DNA of 64,000 nt. Origin: Siphonodentalium dalli (lineage: Eukaryota > Mollusca > Scaphopoda > Gadilida > Siphonodentaliidae). Each line of letters starts with the position of its first letter. Position 1 is the first letter of the stretch. The position numbers and the translations under genes are program-made. A model generated the notes under the pieces. It did no database searches. It was not told where the DNA came from and was given only the letters and a program-made list of their open reading frames with translations. Positions 1 to 9,137 of the stretch are shown in pieces. The DNA is taken from positions 228,426,578-228,490,577 of the forward strand of contig CP136062.1 of NCBI GenBank assembly GCA_032622095.1, written 5' to 3'.

Positions 1-164
1 TGGTCTCGTGTTATTAGCCCCCCCCCCCCGAAGCACCTATTTCGTTCAATCGAGAATCTGCGACAATAAAAACGAAAATGCTGTTTCTTCGGCACGCATA
101 AAGGGCTATCTCTCAAATGATTGCTTTAAAGATCATGATTTAAACTACTGCATTCCAGTATTAA

Positions 165-541
165 CCCTTTACCCAACAAACCGGCCAAAACCGGCCAAAT
201 AAAGCTTCAACAGCCTAAAATATCTTCGGTCTGTCTCAATAACACCATACAAATATGGATATCATTGGAACCGGTTCATTCACCACATTGTGATGGTTAC
301 AGTTATGCCCTGTGCCAATGCATTCTCTTATATATGCGAGTCGACCATATGTCGCCTCGCATATATAAGAGAATGCATTGGCCTAAAAAAAATATTATAA
401 TATTTTTCTACATTCTTTGACAATTTTATCATTTTTAATATGTGTTAAGCCAATGCATTCTCTTATATATGCGAGGCGACCTATGGTCGACTCGCATATA
501 TAAGAGAATGCATTGGCACAGGGCCGTTGTTGGGTAAAGGG
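165..541 (+). mobile_element. piggyBac-like MITE, complete copy
   Basis: The element is bounded by TTAA on both sides (161-164 and 542-545) and has inverted ends CCCTTTACCCAAC / GTTGGGTAAAGGG. TTAA target sites and CCC-starting ends are typical of the piggyBac superfamily; that assignment is inferred from the ends alone. There is no coding capacity. Inside are two near-perfect hairpins (about 316-383 and 449-517) built on CCAATGCATTCTC and its complement and placed in opposite orientation around an AT-rich core. Related copies lie near 15.5, 22.0, 32.5 and 44.5 kb. Confidence 0.82.
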
Positions 542-600
542 TTAATCAGCCATGGTATATCTGACTTCTCTCGTATATTCTAATTCAAGATATCGAGGCC

Positions 601-958
601 GTTCTTTGAGACCACTATTCAAACAAAAATTTGAAGTCTGAGAGTGTTTCACATTTCCTCACTTTAAACTTGTTCCAAAGATCGATGGTGGAAGGAAGGA
701 TTTCTCATAAGTAACTGAGTTGTAGAAGGGTACTCTAAGATAATATGATCTCGTGTCATATCCACTAGTACCCGATGCTTTGTTCGGAACAGCATTGTAT
801 AAGTAAGGGGGAGTGATTTTTTTTTTTTTTTTAGAATTTTCTATCCGTTTTGATAATTTTTCCCAACCAACGTCTTGGAGAACTATGAGTTTATTACAAC
901 TTTTTGTCCCACCGGTTACTATATTAAAGTCTAGCGGCTTCATATTGAATATCTCCAA
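601..958 (-). pseudogene. LINE reverse transcriptase C-terminal fragment
   Basis: The minus strand reads a C-terminal tail typical of CR1/L2-like LINE proteins: a VGWEKLSKRIEN segment, then TPPYLYN, then YEKSFLPPSI. After a one-base frameshift follow LWNKF and SDFKFLF. This order (LGWexLxxRR, P-YL, SFLP-WN, FK) is characteristic of the region after the reverse-transcriptase thumb. A T-run at about 819-832 on the plus strand has replaced part of the middle. It probably belongs with the palm/thumb fragment at 1739-1985 on the same strand, split from it by a tandem array. It is not functional. Confidence 0.7.
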
Positions 959-964
959 GGGAAT

Positions 965-1590
965 CGGCTTATTAATTCGCCTGTATACTCGGCTTATTAA
1001 TTCGCCTGTATAATCGGCTTATTAATTCGCCTGTATAATCGGCTTATTAATTCGCCTGTATAATCGGCTTATTAATTCGCCTGTATAATCGGCTTATTAA
1101 TTCGCCTGTATAATCGGCTTATTAATTCGCCTGTATAATCGGCTTATTAATTCGCCTGTATAATTGTTCGGCTTATTAATTCGCCTGTATAATCGGCTTA
1201 TTAATTCGCCTGTATAATCGTTCGGCTTATTAATTCGCCTGTATAATCGGCTTATTAATTCGCCTGTATAATTGTTCGGCTTATTAATTCGCCTGTATAA
1301 TTGTTCGGCTTATTAATTCGCCTGTATAATCGGCTTATTAATTCGCCTGTATAATCGGCTTATTAATTCGCCTGTATAATCGGCTTATTAATTCGCCTGT
1401 ATAATCGGCTTATTAATTCGCCTGTATAATCGGCTTATTAATTCGCCTGTATAATTGTTCGGCTTATTAATTCGCCTGTATAATTGTTCGGCTTATTAAT
1501 TCGCCTGTATAATCGGCTTATTAATTCGCCTGTATAATCGGATTATTAATTCGCCTGTATAATCGGCTTATTAATTCGCCTGTATAATTG
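965..1590. repeat. 25-bp tandem array, about 24 copies
   Basis: The unit is CGGCTTATTAATTCGCC plus TGTATAAT. Most units are 25 bp, but some carry an extra TGTT or CGTT and are 29 bp. Copies are almost identical, so the array is young or homogenised. It lies between two pieces of one minus-strand LINE reverse transcriptase, so it arose in or was inserted into that element. Confidence 0.95.
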
Positions 1591-1738
1591 TTCCATACTG
1601 AGGAAGCTTGCTTATTCCAAGACGGGATGAATATATGACAAATATATTATTTCTAGAGTTCTTCTGTCAAGGATAAATTTATTCTTCCTCAGTATGTACA
1701 TTCTTTTGGTCGCTCGATTTTCATATCTTCTATATGGT

Positions 1739-1985
1739 CTTTTCATTTTCCCTGCGGTTGAATGTCAGACCCAAATGATTATAAGTGTCCACCTCATCTG
1801 TTCTCTCGTTGGACGTGTTTATATTCTGGTTGATGATTGGGTATAAATTTTGTTTCCACGATACAAGCAAGGCTTCTGTTTTCAATGTGTTGAATTTAAC
1901 TGCCCAGGTTTTTGATCAGTTGAATATTTTGTGTAGATCTGAATTTATCACCTCTGCAGCATCAATTCGAACGCGCACGTGATCT
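1739..1985 (-). pseudogene. LINE reverse transcriptase palm/thumb fragment
   Basis: The minus strand has one open frame with a single internal stop. It reads AEVINSDLHKIFN, stop, SKTWAVKFNTLKTEALLVSW, and then YNHLGLTF. This matches the segment just after the catalytic aspartates in non-LTR reverse transcriptases (INxDLxxIxxW..W.v.FN..KTe..l.S, then HLGl.F). The residues at its start are ADH, where an intact element would have the (Y/F)ADD box. It lacks a start codon and is 5'-truncated. It is on the same strand and in the right order relative to the C-terminal fragment at 601-958. Confidence 0.75.
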
Positions 1986-2205
1986 GCCATGCGAAGCAAC
2001 CGCCGAAAGCGAAATTAGTACAGACGCACACCGCATACTGTCAGGCGAAATAACCGACAGAAGTTGAATATTTTGTGTAGATCTGAATTCATCATCTCTG
2101 CAGCATTAGTTCGAACGCGCACGTGATCTGCCATTCGAAGCAACCGCCGAAAGCGAAATTAGTACAGACGCACACGCAAAATGTCAGGCGAAATAACCGA
2201 CAGAA
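1918..2205. repeat. Direct duplication, about 143 bp twice
   Basis: The block beginning AGTTGAATATTTTGTGTAG at 1918 is repeated at 2062 with a few substitutions. The first copy's start lies in the LINE reverse-transcriptase fragment; the rest (CAACCGCCGAAAGCGAAAT...) does not. It is a local tandem duplication across the LINE edge. Confidence 0.9.
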
Positions 2206-2418
2206 TCGACGAAATTTCGTGTTGTTATTTCGATTCCGTCGGTTTGTTTGTTTGTTTCACAAAATCAGCGTAAATGCGGAACCGCGACAAAACATCTAAT
2301 GCATGTTTTGTCTTGAATTTACGCCATCTGCGCGCATTGTTGTATGCATACAAGGTAATGATGTGGCCCATAAACCTGTTCCCACAACCAATATTATCTG
2401 TTTTGTCGCCCAGATTGG
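2206..2418. other. No gene seen
   Basis: Short GTTT runs and an imperfect inverted motif (ACATCTAATGCATGTTTTGTC) are visible. There is no open frame of note. Confidence 0.5.
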
Positions 2419-2535
2419 CTTAAACATATTTATTTGTCTAAATTCAATAACACATAGGAAATGATACATACATTTTTATAGACAATGGGATTGGAGGACA
2501 AGTGCTGACTCACTTATGAGTACCTCCTCTCCCGG
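2419..2535 (-). mobile_element. LINE 3'-end fragment
   Basis: On the minus strand this reads GTACTCATAAGTGAGTC, AGCACTTGTCCTCCAATC, and ends with AAATAAATATGTTTAAGCC. The same order of words ends the LINE copies at 6.3-6.9 kb and 53.0-53.9 kb on the plus strand. It is therefore a 3' untranslated tail of that LINE family. Confidence 0.65.
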
Positions 2536-2807
2536 TTGTTATTACACTGAAAACTAATGGCATTGCAACATGACTACCAAAGTTGAACATAAATAATACA
2601 TGTACATTTCACCGGTCGTTCCCCTCCCCAGTCTTGTGTTTATATATGAATTACTTGAAAGTCATGTTTGTTTGAGTTATTTGCTGGCTTGTATATGTGT
2701 CGCCCAGTTCTGAGTTGTTTAAATGAGTGGAGGGCCAAATAAAGTGAAACGAAACAACCACCGAAAGTGAAATAATATACGAAATTTCGTTTTGTTAGTT
2801 CGCTTTC

Positions 2808-3182
2808 GGCGGTTGTTTCGTTGTGTTTTTTCGTGAGAGTTTTGGTTGGTACACGCGCTCGGCGGTTGTTTTGTTTTGTTTTTTTCGTGAGAGTTTTGGT
2901 TGGTACACGCGCTCGGCGGTTGTTTTGTTTTGTTTTTTTCGTGAGAGTTTTGGTTGGTACACGCGCGCTCGGTGGTTGTTTCGTTTTGTTTTTTTGGTGA
3001 GAGTTTCTGTTGATACACGCGCTCGGCGGTTGTTTTGTTTTGTTTTTTTCGTGAGAGTTTTGGTTGGTACACGCGCTCGGCGGTTGTTTTGTTTTGTTTT
3101 TTTCGTGAGAGTTTTGGTTGGTACACGCGCGCTCGGCGGTTGTTTCGTTTTGTTTTTTCGTGAGAGTTTCGGTTGATACACG
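2808..3182. repeat. 54-bp tandem array, about 7 copies
   Basis: The unit runs CGTGAGAGTTTTGGTTGG, TACACGCGCTCGG, CGGTTGTTTTG, T-run. The period is 54 bp, with some 52-56-bp variants. Because 54 is a multiple of three, several frames on both strands stay open; these are repeat artefacts, not genes. The GGCGGTTGTTTCG word also occurs just upstream at about 2808. Confidence 0.93.
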
Positions 3183-3218
3183 CGCACATCCGGTGTGGCA
3201 TAAACATTATTCCATATA

Positions 3219-4249
3219 CAGTACCAATCAGAACAAGTGGTATATTGAGGCTCGCCTTTCTGGCGATATTAAACGCTTTTTTTTAAAGGAACACATTATC
3301 TATAGACGATCTCCCCAGTGATTGATATGCTGTGAAATTATTGTGAACGGGGAAACGGAGCCTTTTATAAAGTCGTCGTTCAAACAACCAGTCATCATAA
3401 TCCGTTGTTACGCTTTTTATTAACAACAATATATAGAGAATACCTACGAGTTTTGGTTGAATACCCAAGTTATCTCATGAGTGGGTGCAAGGAAGTACAG
3501 AATTTCCACGAGCGGCTGCAAGCCGCGAGTGGAAATTCTGTACTTCCTTGCACCCACGAATGAGATAATCCGGGTATTCAACCAAAACCCGTAGGTTTTC
3601 TTTTTATTATATGCGCTATAAACCGCACCAAAACTGCTAATTTTGTCCTATAGGTTCACTTCAAATTGTTAGAAAGCTTCGACATTTGCATTTTGTTTAC
3701 ATTCCATCAATTAATTTGCTCACCACCGAATGACAAATATCGAGCATAGCCGCCATAAGAAATAGTCCCCATTGTTTTATTCTGAAATGATGCGAGAAAA
3801 TTAATGTATACATAATTTAGTGATAAGAATATATTAAAACAAATGAGTTAACATTATAACAATTAAATAACAGTTTATGAACCGTGAAAATCAATAATTA
3901 AAACAATAGTCCGGCTGTTATTGATACGCTTTGAAACTTAATGTGATTCGCCGCTATAAACCGGAAGTAATCTCCGAAAAAGTAATACTATTGTGTTATC
4001 CATCGAGTCGGTCAGTGTTATCCATCGAGTCGGTCCAGGCGATGGATATAACGCTCTACGCCACGGCAATTTCCCACTATTTAATGGGGAAGCATATAGT
4101 AAATTGCAATATTAAAAACTTGATATCACAACATTGAGCTCGCATTATCGCAAAAATGTCGCAAACGGCGCGCTTATAATCGTTCCACTTGCGATATTAG
4201 CGGGATATTGGGCGCGCGCTTAATATAGCAATCCTTCTTACTGGTACTG
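3219..4249. mobile_element. Inverted-repeat DNA element (CAGTACCA ends)
   Basis: The left end CAGTACCAATCAGAA, preceded by TA, is mirrored at the right by TTCTTACTGGTACTG. The inner flanks also echo each other (GCGATATTAA... and ...GCGCGCTTAATATAGC). No transposase frame is present. The right side is not followed by TA, so a target duplication cannot be confirmed. A second copy with the left part intact begins at 28731, also after TA. A Tc1/mariner relationship is possible but unproven. Confidence 0.5.
3442..3596. repeat. 155-bp foldback hairpin
   Basis: ACCTACGAGTTTTGGTTG at the left pairs with its near-complement at the right, with the arms running to a centre at GCGGCTGCAAGCCGC (about 3512-3527). 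Arm identity is high with a few mismatches. It is nested within the larger CAGTACCA element. Confidence 0.85.
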
Positions 4250-4770
4250 AACCTGTGCCCGTCGGCCTGACCTCAAATCTGTTCATTTAATTGTTTACAT
4301 CCTCGGTATTCCGTACAGATAACATCCGGCGGAAGAGAAGGCAATACGACACACTTCCGGTTAATATGAGCAACATTTGTCACCCCTACTTATCTCATCC
4401 CAACACGTCCGATCAATATGGCGCCGATAATTGGTACAGCACCTATCACTGATTATTTCATTAACGTCCGGAAGTCTGCACGCTCTTCTGCTAAATGATG
4501 GAGAGGGCAGCAACATCATTATCACTAATTTGTTAATTTGGTGCAATCATTATTCACTGTTGTCCATCGTCCATTTATTATGGTATAGCGTATCATCCAT
4601 TGATTATGGTATAGCGTATATATATCAGTCTATTAGTTTGGAAACATTATATTTCAGACACCGTCTGACAATTTGCCGATATGATAGGTATCACAGGGTA
4701 GGATAATTTTATTTACAATTTACACACATGGAAAGTACAATTACAAATACATATAATATTAATAAAATAT
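4250..4770. other. No gene seen
   Basis: This is low-complexity AT-rich DNA. Short frames on both strands have no recognisable motif. A short direct repeat (TATGGTATAGCGTAT twice) lies near 4580-4620. Confidence 0.5.
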
Positions 4771-6139
4771 ACATGTATAGTGTGAGGGGTGATATAATCA
4801 TAACTGACTGTCTTCCTATAACCCCCTAAAGGTGGTGACAGATTATACATGTATAGTGTGAGGGGTGATATAATCACAACTGACTGTCTTCCTATAACCC
4901 CCTAAAGGTGGTGACAGATTATACATGTATAGTGTGAGGGGTGATATAATCATAACTGACTGTCTTCCTATAACCCCCTAAAGGTGGTGACAGATTATAC
5001 ATGTATAGTGTGAGGGGTGATATAATCATAACTGACTGTCTTCCTATAACCCCCTAAAGGTGGTGACAGATTATACATGTATAGTGTGAGGGGTGATATA
5101 ATCATAACTGACTGTCTTCCTATAACCCCCTAAAGGTGGTGACAGATTATACATGTATAGTGTGAGGGGTGATATAATCATAACTGACTGTCTTCCTATA
5201 ACCCCCTAAAGGTGGTGACAGATTATACATGTATAGTGTGAGGGGTGATATAATCATAACTGACTGTCTTCCTATAACCCCCTAAAGGTGGTGACAGATT
5301 ATACATGTATAGTGTGAGGGGTGATATAATCATAACTGACTGTCTTCCTATAACCCCCTAAAGGTGGTGACAGATTATACATGTATAGTGTGAGGGGTGA
5401 TATAATCATAACTGACTGTCTTCCTATAACCCCCTAAAGGTGGTGACAGATTATACATGTATAGTGTGAGGGGTGATATAATCATAACTGACTGTCTTCC
5501 TATAACCCCCTAAAGGTCGTGACAGATTGTACATGTATAGTGTGAGGGGTGATATAATCATAACTGACTGTCTTACTATAACCCCCTAAAGGTGGTGACA
5601 GATTGTACATGTATAGTGTGAGGGGTGATATAATCATAACTGACTGTCTTCCTATAACCCCCTAAAGGTGGTGACAGATTATACATGTATAGTGTGAGGG
5701 GTGATATAAGCATAACTGACTGTCTTCCTATAACCCCCTAAAGGTGGTGACAGATTATACATGTATAGTGTGAGGGGTGATATAATCATAACTGACTGTC
5801 TTCCTATAACCCCCTAAAGGTGGTGACAGATTATACATGTATAGTGTGAGGGGTGATATAATCATAACTGACTGTCTTCCTATAACCCCCTAAAGGTGGT
5901 GACAGATTATACATGTATAGTGTGAGGGGTGATATAATCATAACTGACTGTCTTCCTATAACCCCCTAAAGGTGGTGACAGATTATACATGTATAGTGTG
6001 AGGGGTGATATAATCATAACTGACTGTCTTCCTATAACCCCCTAAAGGTGGTGACAGATTATACATGTATAGTGTGAGGGGTGATATAATCATAACTGAC
6101 TGTCTTCCTATAACCCCCTAAAGGTGGTGACAGATTATA
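4771..6139. repeat. 76-bp tandem array, 18 copies
   Basis: The unit starts ACATGTATAGTGTGAGGGG and ends GGTGGTGACAGATTAT. The period is exactly 76 bp and 18 units fill 1,368 bp. Only scattered substitutions separate the copies, for example GATTG for GATTA near 5525 and 5602, which shows strong homogenisation. Every unit holds ATACATGTAT and CCCCCTAAAGG words. No frame stays open. Confidence 0.97.
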
Positions 6140-6262
6140 TGATGGCCGAATTATAAGTGGATTGTTTTTTGGGTCATCATGTGCAGACTGGGTTTTTAAT
6201 AGGCTTTGTTAGGGCGATGGTACGAAAAGTGGTCCATATCATCATCGTACAGGCACACACGA

Positions 6263-6910
6263 TGTGATGAATGCACACTATGAAGACTGAGAAATCAATG
6301 TAGCAACTTACAAGCTGATAAAAAGCTAAATTTTATCGCTGACACTAAAGCATGCATATGCGGATATCATGAAGAGAATGCCTTTCATTTTTTTTTATTG
6401 TCCTGTTCACTTTTATGCCAGAATAAGTCTATACAATAAACTCTTGCCCTTCAACATTTGTTCGGTAAAAATTTTGCTATTTGGAGACCCTGACCTAAAG
6501 AACAATGAAAATGAGTCCATTTTCAAAGCTGTCCAAGACTTTTTAAGAGACACTACTTTCACAGATACAACAAACTTTCAACTTACCTGAGATTGGAAAG
6601 AGATATGTCTGAAGGACTTAGACTCTTCCAAAACCCTGCATGTCAATCATTGAAACAAGTTCGGAGAGGGAGTGAGAGAGAAAGTTATTTATATGAGAGA
6701 AAACAAAACTGATATCACAGACTTGGGTTAAGGGGGGACTAGCACAAACACAAAACTGTTGTATATTTCTTATATATGTATATGCACTGTTACTATGCTG
6801 CTATAATTGTAAAGTTGTATTGAGTGTTGTCATAGGGAGAGGAGGTACATCTAAGTGGCTAGCACTTGTCCTCCAATCCTGTCACCATATCATTTTGATA
6901 AATAAATATG
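6263..6910 (+). mobile_element. LINE 3' end with C-terminal coding remnant
   Basis: This is the 3' part of a LINE. The coding tail covers about 6275-6590 and the 3' UTR ends AAATAAATATGTTTAAACC at about 6917. The translated tail carries ADTKACICGYHEENAFHFF, and then, after a frameshift in a T-run near 6390, CPVHFYARI. This C-x-C...H...C cluster is the zinc-knuckle-like C-terminus found in several LINE clades. A closely related copy lies at 53048-53896. The upstream reverse transcriptase is absent (5' truncation). Confidence 0.75.
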
Positions 6911-7183
6911 TTTAAACCAAAACACTATGAATATAGTGTGAGTAATGTGTGAGTGGAACCGAGTAGGATAATGCAAGTGAGGTTTTGAGAATTTTTTTAA
7001 TTAATATGCAGGTGATATAGTAATTGTATTTTGAGAACAAGGATTCCTTGTCAAGGAAAAGGCGACGGATAAAGGGATTGACGTGATAAATTTTCTCGTG
7101 TTTCCCGCACCACTCCAATCGATAAATGCAAAACTGTGTGTATCTATATACTTCCCATTATCTATCTTCTATCTATCTATCTA
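6911..7183. other. No gene; CTAT microsatellite
   Basis: Unremarkable AT-rich sequence ends in a (CTAT)n tract (about 7157-7187) that runs into the first Helitron. Confidence 0.5.
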
Positions 7184-7858
7184 TCTATACTATATATTTT
7201 GATACTTCGTATATATGTATGTATGTACTTCATAGAATCCAAAACGCGTGTACAGATTGAGCTCAAACTTCCTATGTAAGTGCATCTGCAGAGAGATATA
7301 CGGAACATACATTAAATTTAAAAAACATTTGCCCCCCAAGCCGTAAATATCAACAACAACGATATTACTAAATACACGTTTTCGGCAATGTGAGAGTTTT
7401 CGGGGAGCCGTGATGCCAACAACAACGACCGAAGCCCTGAATGCCAACAACAGATTCAATGCAATGTTATCTATTATGCAGAGAGATTTCACGACATTAC
7501 GACGGGTACGGCAGACTCAAAATATTATGCAGACAGATTTCCCGACGGGAAGCGTTTGTTTTAAATTCAATGCAATGTTATCGTAGAGAGATTTCACGAA
7601 ACAAAGAAAGCGTTGTCTGTCGTTCCTAGGAAGGGGGTATTTCTACGGGTAAATTTTTCCGCCAGAAACAAAAAAAATTAATTAAAACAATTTACAATTT
7701 AATTAAAAAATTTAAAATTAAAAAAAATTAACAATAAAAAAACAATTCAGAAACAAAATATATTAAATTAAAAAAACATTAAATTCATATTCAAAAATGT
7801 CATGTTTCTGAAACAAAGCCATGGGACGAATGCCGCCAGTGGCGGGCTAACCTGCTAG
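7184..7858 (+). mobile_element. Non-autonomous Helitron, type A
   Basis: It starts TCTATACTATATATTTTG and ends with a hairpin (CCGCCAGTGGCGG) followed by GCTAACCTGCTAG. The 5' TC, the 3' CTAG (CTRR) and a short GC-rich stem-loop about 10 nt before the end are the Helitron signature. It has no Rep/helicase frame. The body has repeated TTCAATGCAATGTTATC words and an AT-rich tail with TGTCATGTTTCTG. It is followed directly by another Helitron at 7859. Confidence 0.78.
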
Positions 7859-7880
7859 TCTCATATATATTTTGAAGACC

Positions 7881-7914
<34 letters not shown>

Positions 7915-8486
7915 ATTAATACAAATTTACGATTCTCGACCGATCGGGACGAAACTTGGTACGTGTGTGTAGTTTGACCAGGCGGTCGTCGTTGTCGTAT
8001 TGGCGAGCCCGTGCGACGCCCGTGCAGCGCATGCGCAGACGAGATCTCGGAAACGGGTGGAGCTATCGACTTGAAATTTGCTATGTGAATGTATCTTGCC
8101 CCGGATACGAATTTTATCGGGTCGTCGACCCCGTGCGACGCCAGCTTCGCGCATGCGCAGACGAGATCTCGGAAACGGGTAGAGCTATCGACTTGAAATT
8201 TGCTATGTGAATGTATCTTGCCACGGACACGAATTTTATCGGGTCGCCGAGCCCGTGCGACGCCAGGTTCGCGCATGCGCAGACGAGATCTCGGAAACGG
8301 GTGGAGCTATCGACTTGAAATTTGCTATGTGAATGTATCTTGCCCCGGATACGAATTTTATCGGGTCGCCGAGCCCGTGCGACGCCAGCTTCGCGCATGA
8401 GCAGACCAGATCTCGGAAACGGGTGGAGCTATCGAATTGAAATTTGGTTTTTTAATAGCCCGGACAACGTCGGGCTCATCGGCTAG
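7859..8486 (+). mobile_element. Non-autonomous Helitron, type B, with 122-bp repeats
   Basis: It begins TCTCATATATATTTTGAAG immediately after the CTAG of the previous element. It ends GCCCGGACAACGTCGGGC, then TCATCGGCTAG, again a stem-loop plus CTAG. The core is about four 122-bp tandem units, each with GAGATCTCGG and GCGCATGCGC palindromes. The open frames on both strands here are repeat artefacts. A near-identical type B copy lies at 47667-48296. Confidence 0.8.
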
Positions 8487-8960
8487 TCTATTATATATTT
8501 TGGAAGATCTGTCTGTGTGTCTGTGTGTGTGTTCGCGATGGACTCGAAAACGGTCTAGCCGATTTCGATGAAACTTGGTATGTGGGGGTATTTTCGGCCG
8601 GGAACGGGCATAGGCCTATTAATTTGCCCGTGCGACGTGACCTTGACCTTGAAATCGGGTAACTTCAAGGTCAAATCGCCAATTTTGATGGGATTTCGAC
8701 GAAATTTGATACGTGGCGTTACTTTTGTCCACTGATTGTGTTGGACGGGTCCAATCGTGACCCCGACCAGACCTTGACCTTCAAAATAATCAATTCAAGG
8801 TCAAATCGGGTAAAACCGGATGGATTTCGACGGGCACGTTTGTCGGGTACTTTTGTCCGGGCAGTGTTTTGGACTGGTCAAATCGTGACCCCACTTGACC
8901 TTGACCTTCAAAATGGACAATTCAAGGTCAAAGCCCGGACGAAGTCGGGTCACCTTCTAG
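8487..8960 (+). mobile_element. Non-autonomous Helitron, type C
   Basis: It begins TCTATTATATATTTTGG and ends CCCGGACGAAGTCGGG, then TCACCTTCTAG. The core consists of roughly 125-130-bp diverged units with TGACCTTGACCTTGA and TTCAAGGTCA motifs. A 134-codon frame spans the 3' part but shows no protein family features and reappears in each copy, so I do not call it a gene. Copies lie at 11996 and 46931. Confidence 0.8.
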
Positions 8961-9137
8961 TAAATTATATAGGAAGATGTAAGGAGATGTTGATTACTGG
9001 GCTCGTATTTACCAACTGGGTTTATTTTATAAACCGGACAATTTCTTTGGTAGCGGCTGGGCGTACACGGTGCCTTTGTTATAGTGTTTACAACACACAT
9101 TATCTATATATGATTTACCCAATCTATCCTTATCTCA
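8961..9137. repeat. Helitron-satellite linker, copy 1
   Basis: This 177-bp unique-looking stretch joins the Helitron to the satellite. It recurs almost unchanged at 12609-12785, so it belongs to the larger duplicated unit. It has no gene. Confidence 0.8.

Noticed and set aside
2719-3207. Long overlapping frames on both strands (up to 162 codons)
   Set aside because: They are produced by the 54-bp array, whose period is a multiple of three; the peptides are simple repeats in several frames at once.
3219-4249. Firm assignment of the CAGTACCA element to Tc1/mariner
   Set aside because: The left end follows TA in both copies, but the right end is not followed by TA and no transposase is present, so only a generic inverted-repeat element is called.
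7800-8400. Multiple frames on both strands in the 122-bp repeats (also 47680-48290)
   Set aside because: Repeat artefacts; different frames and both strands are equally open.
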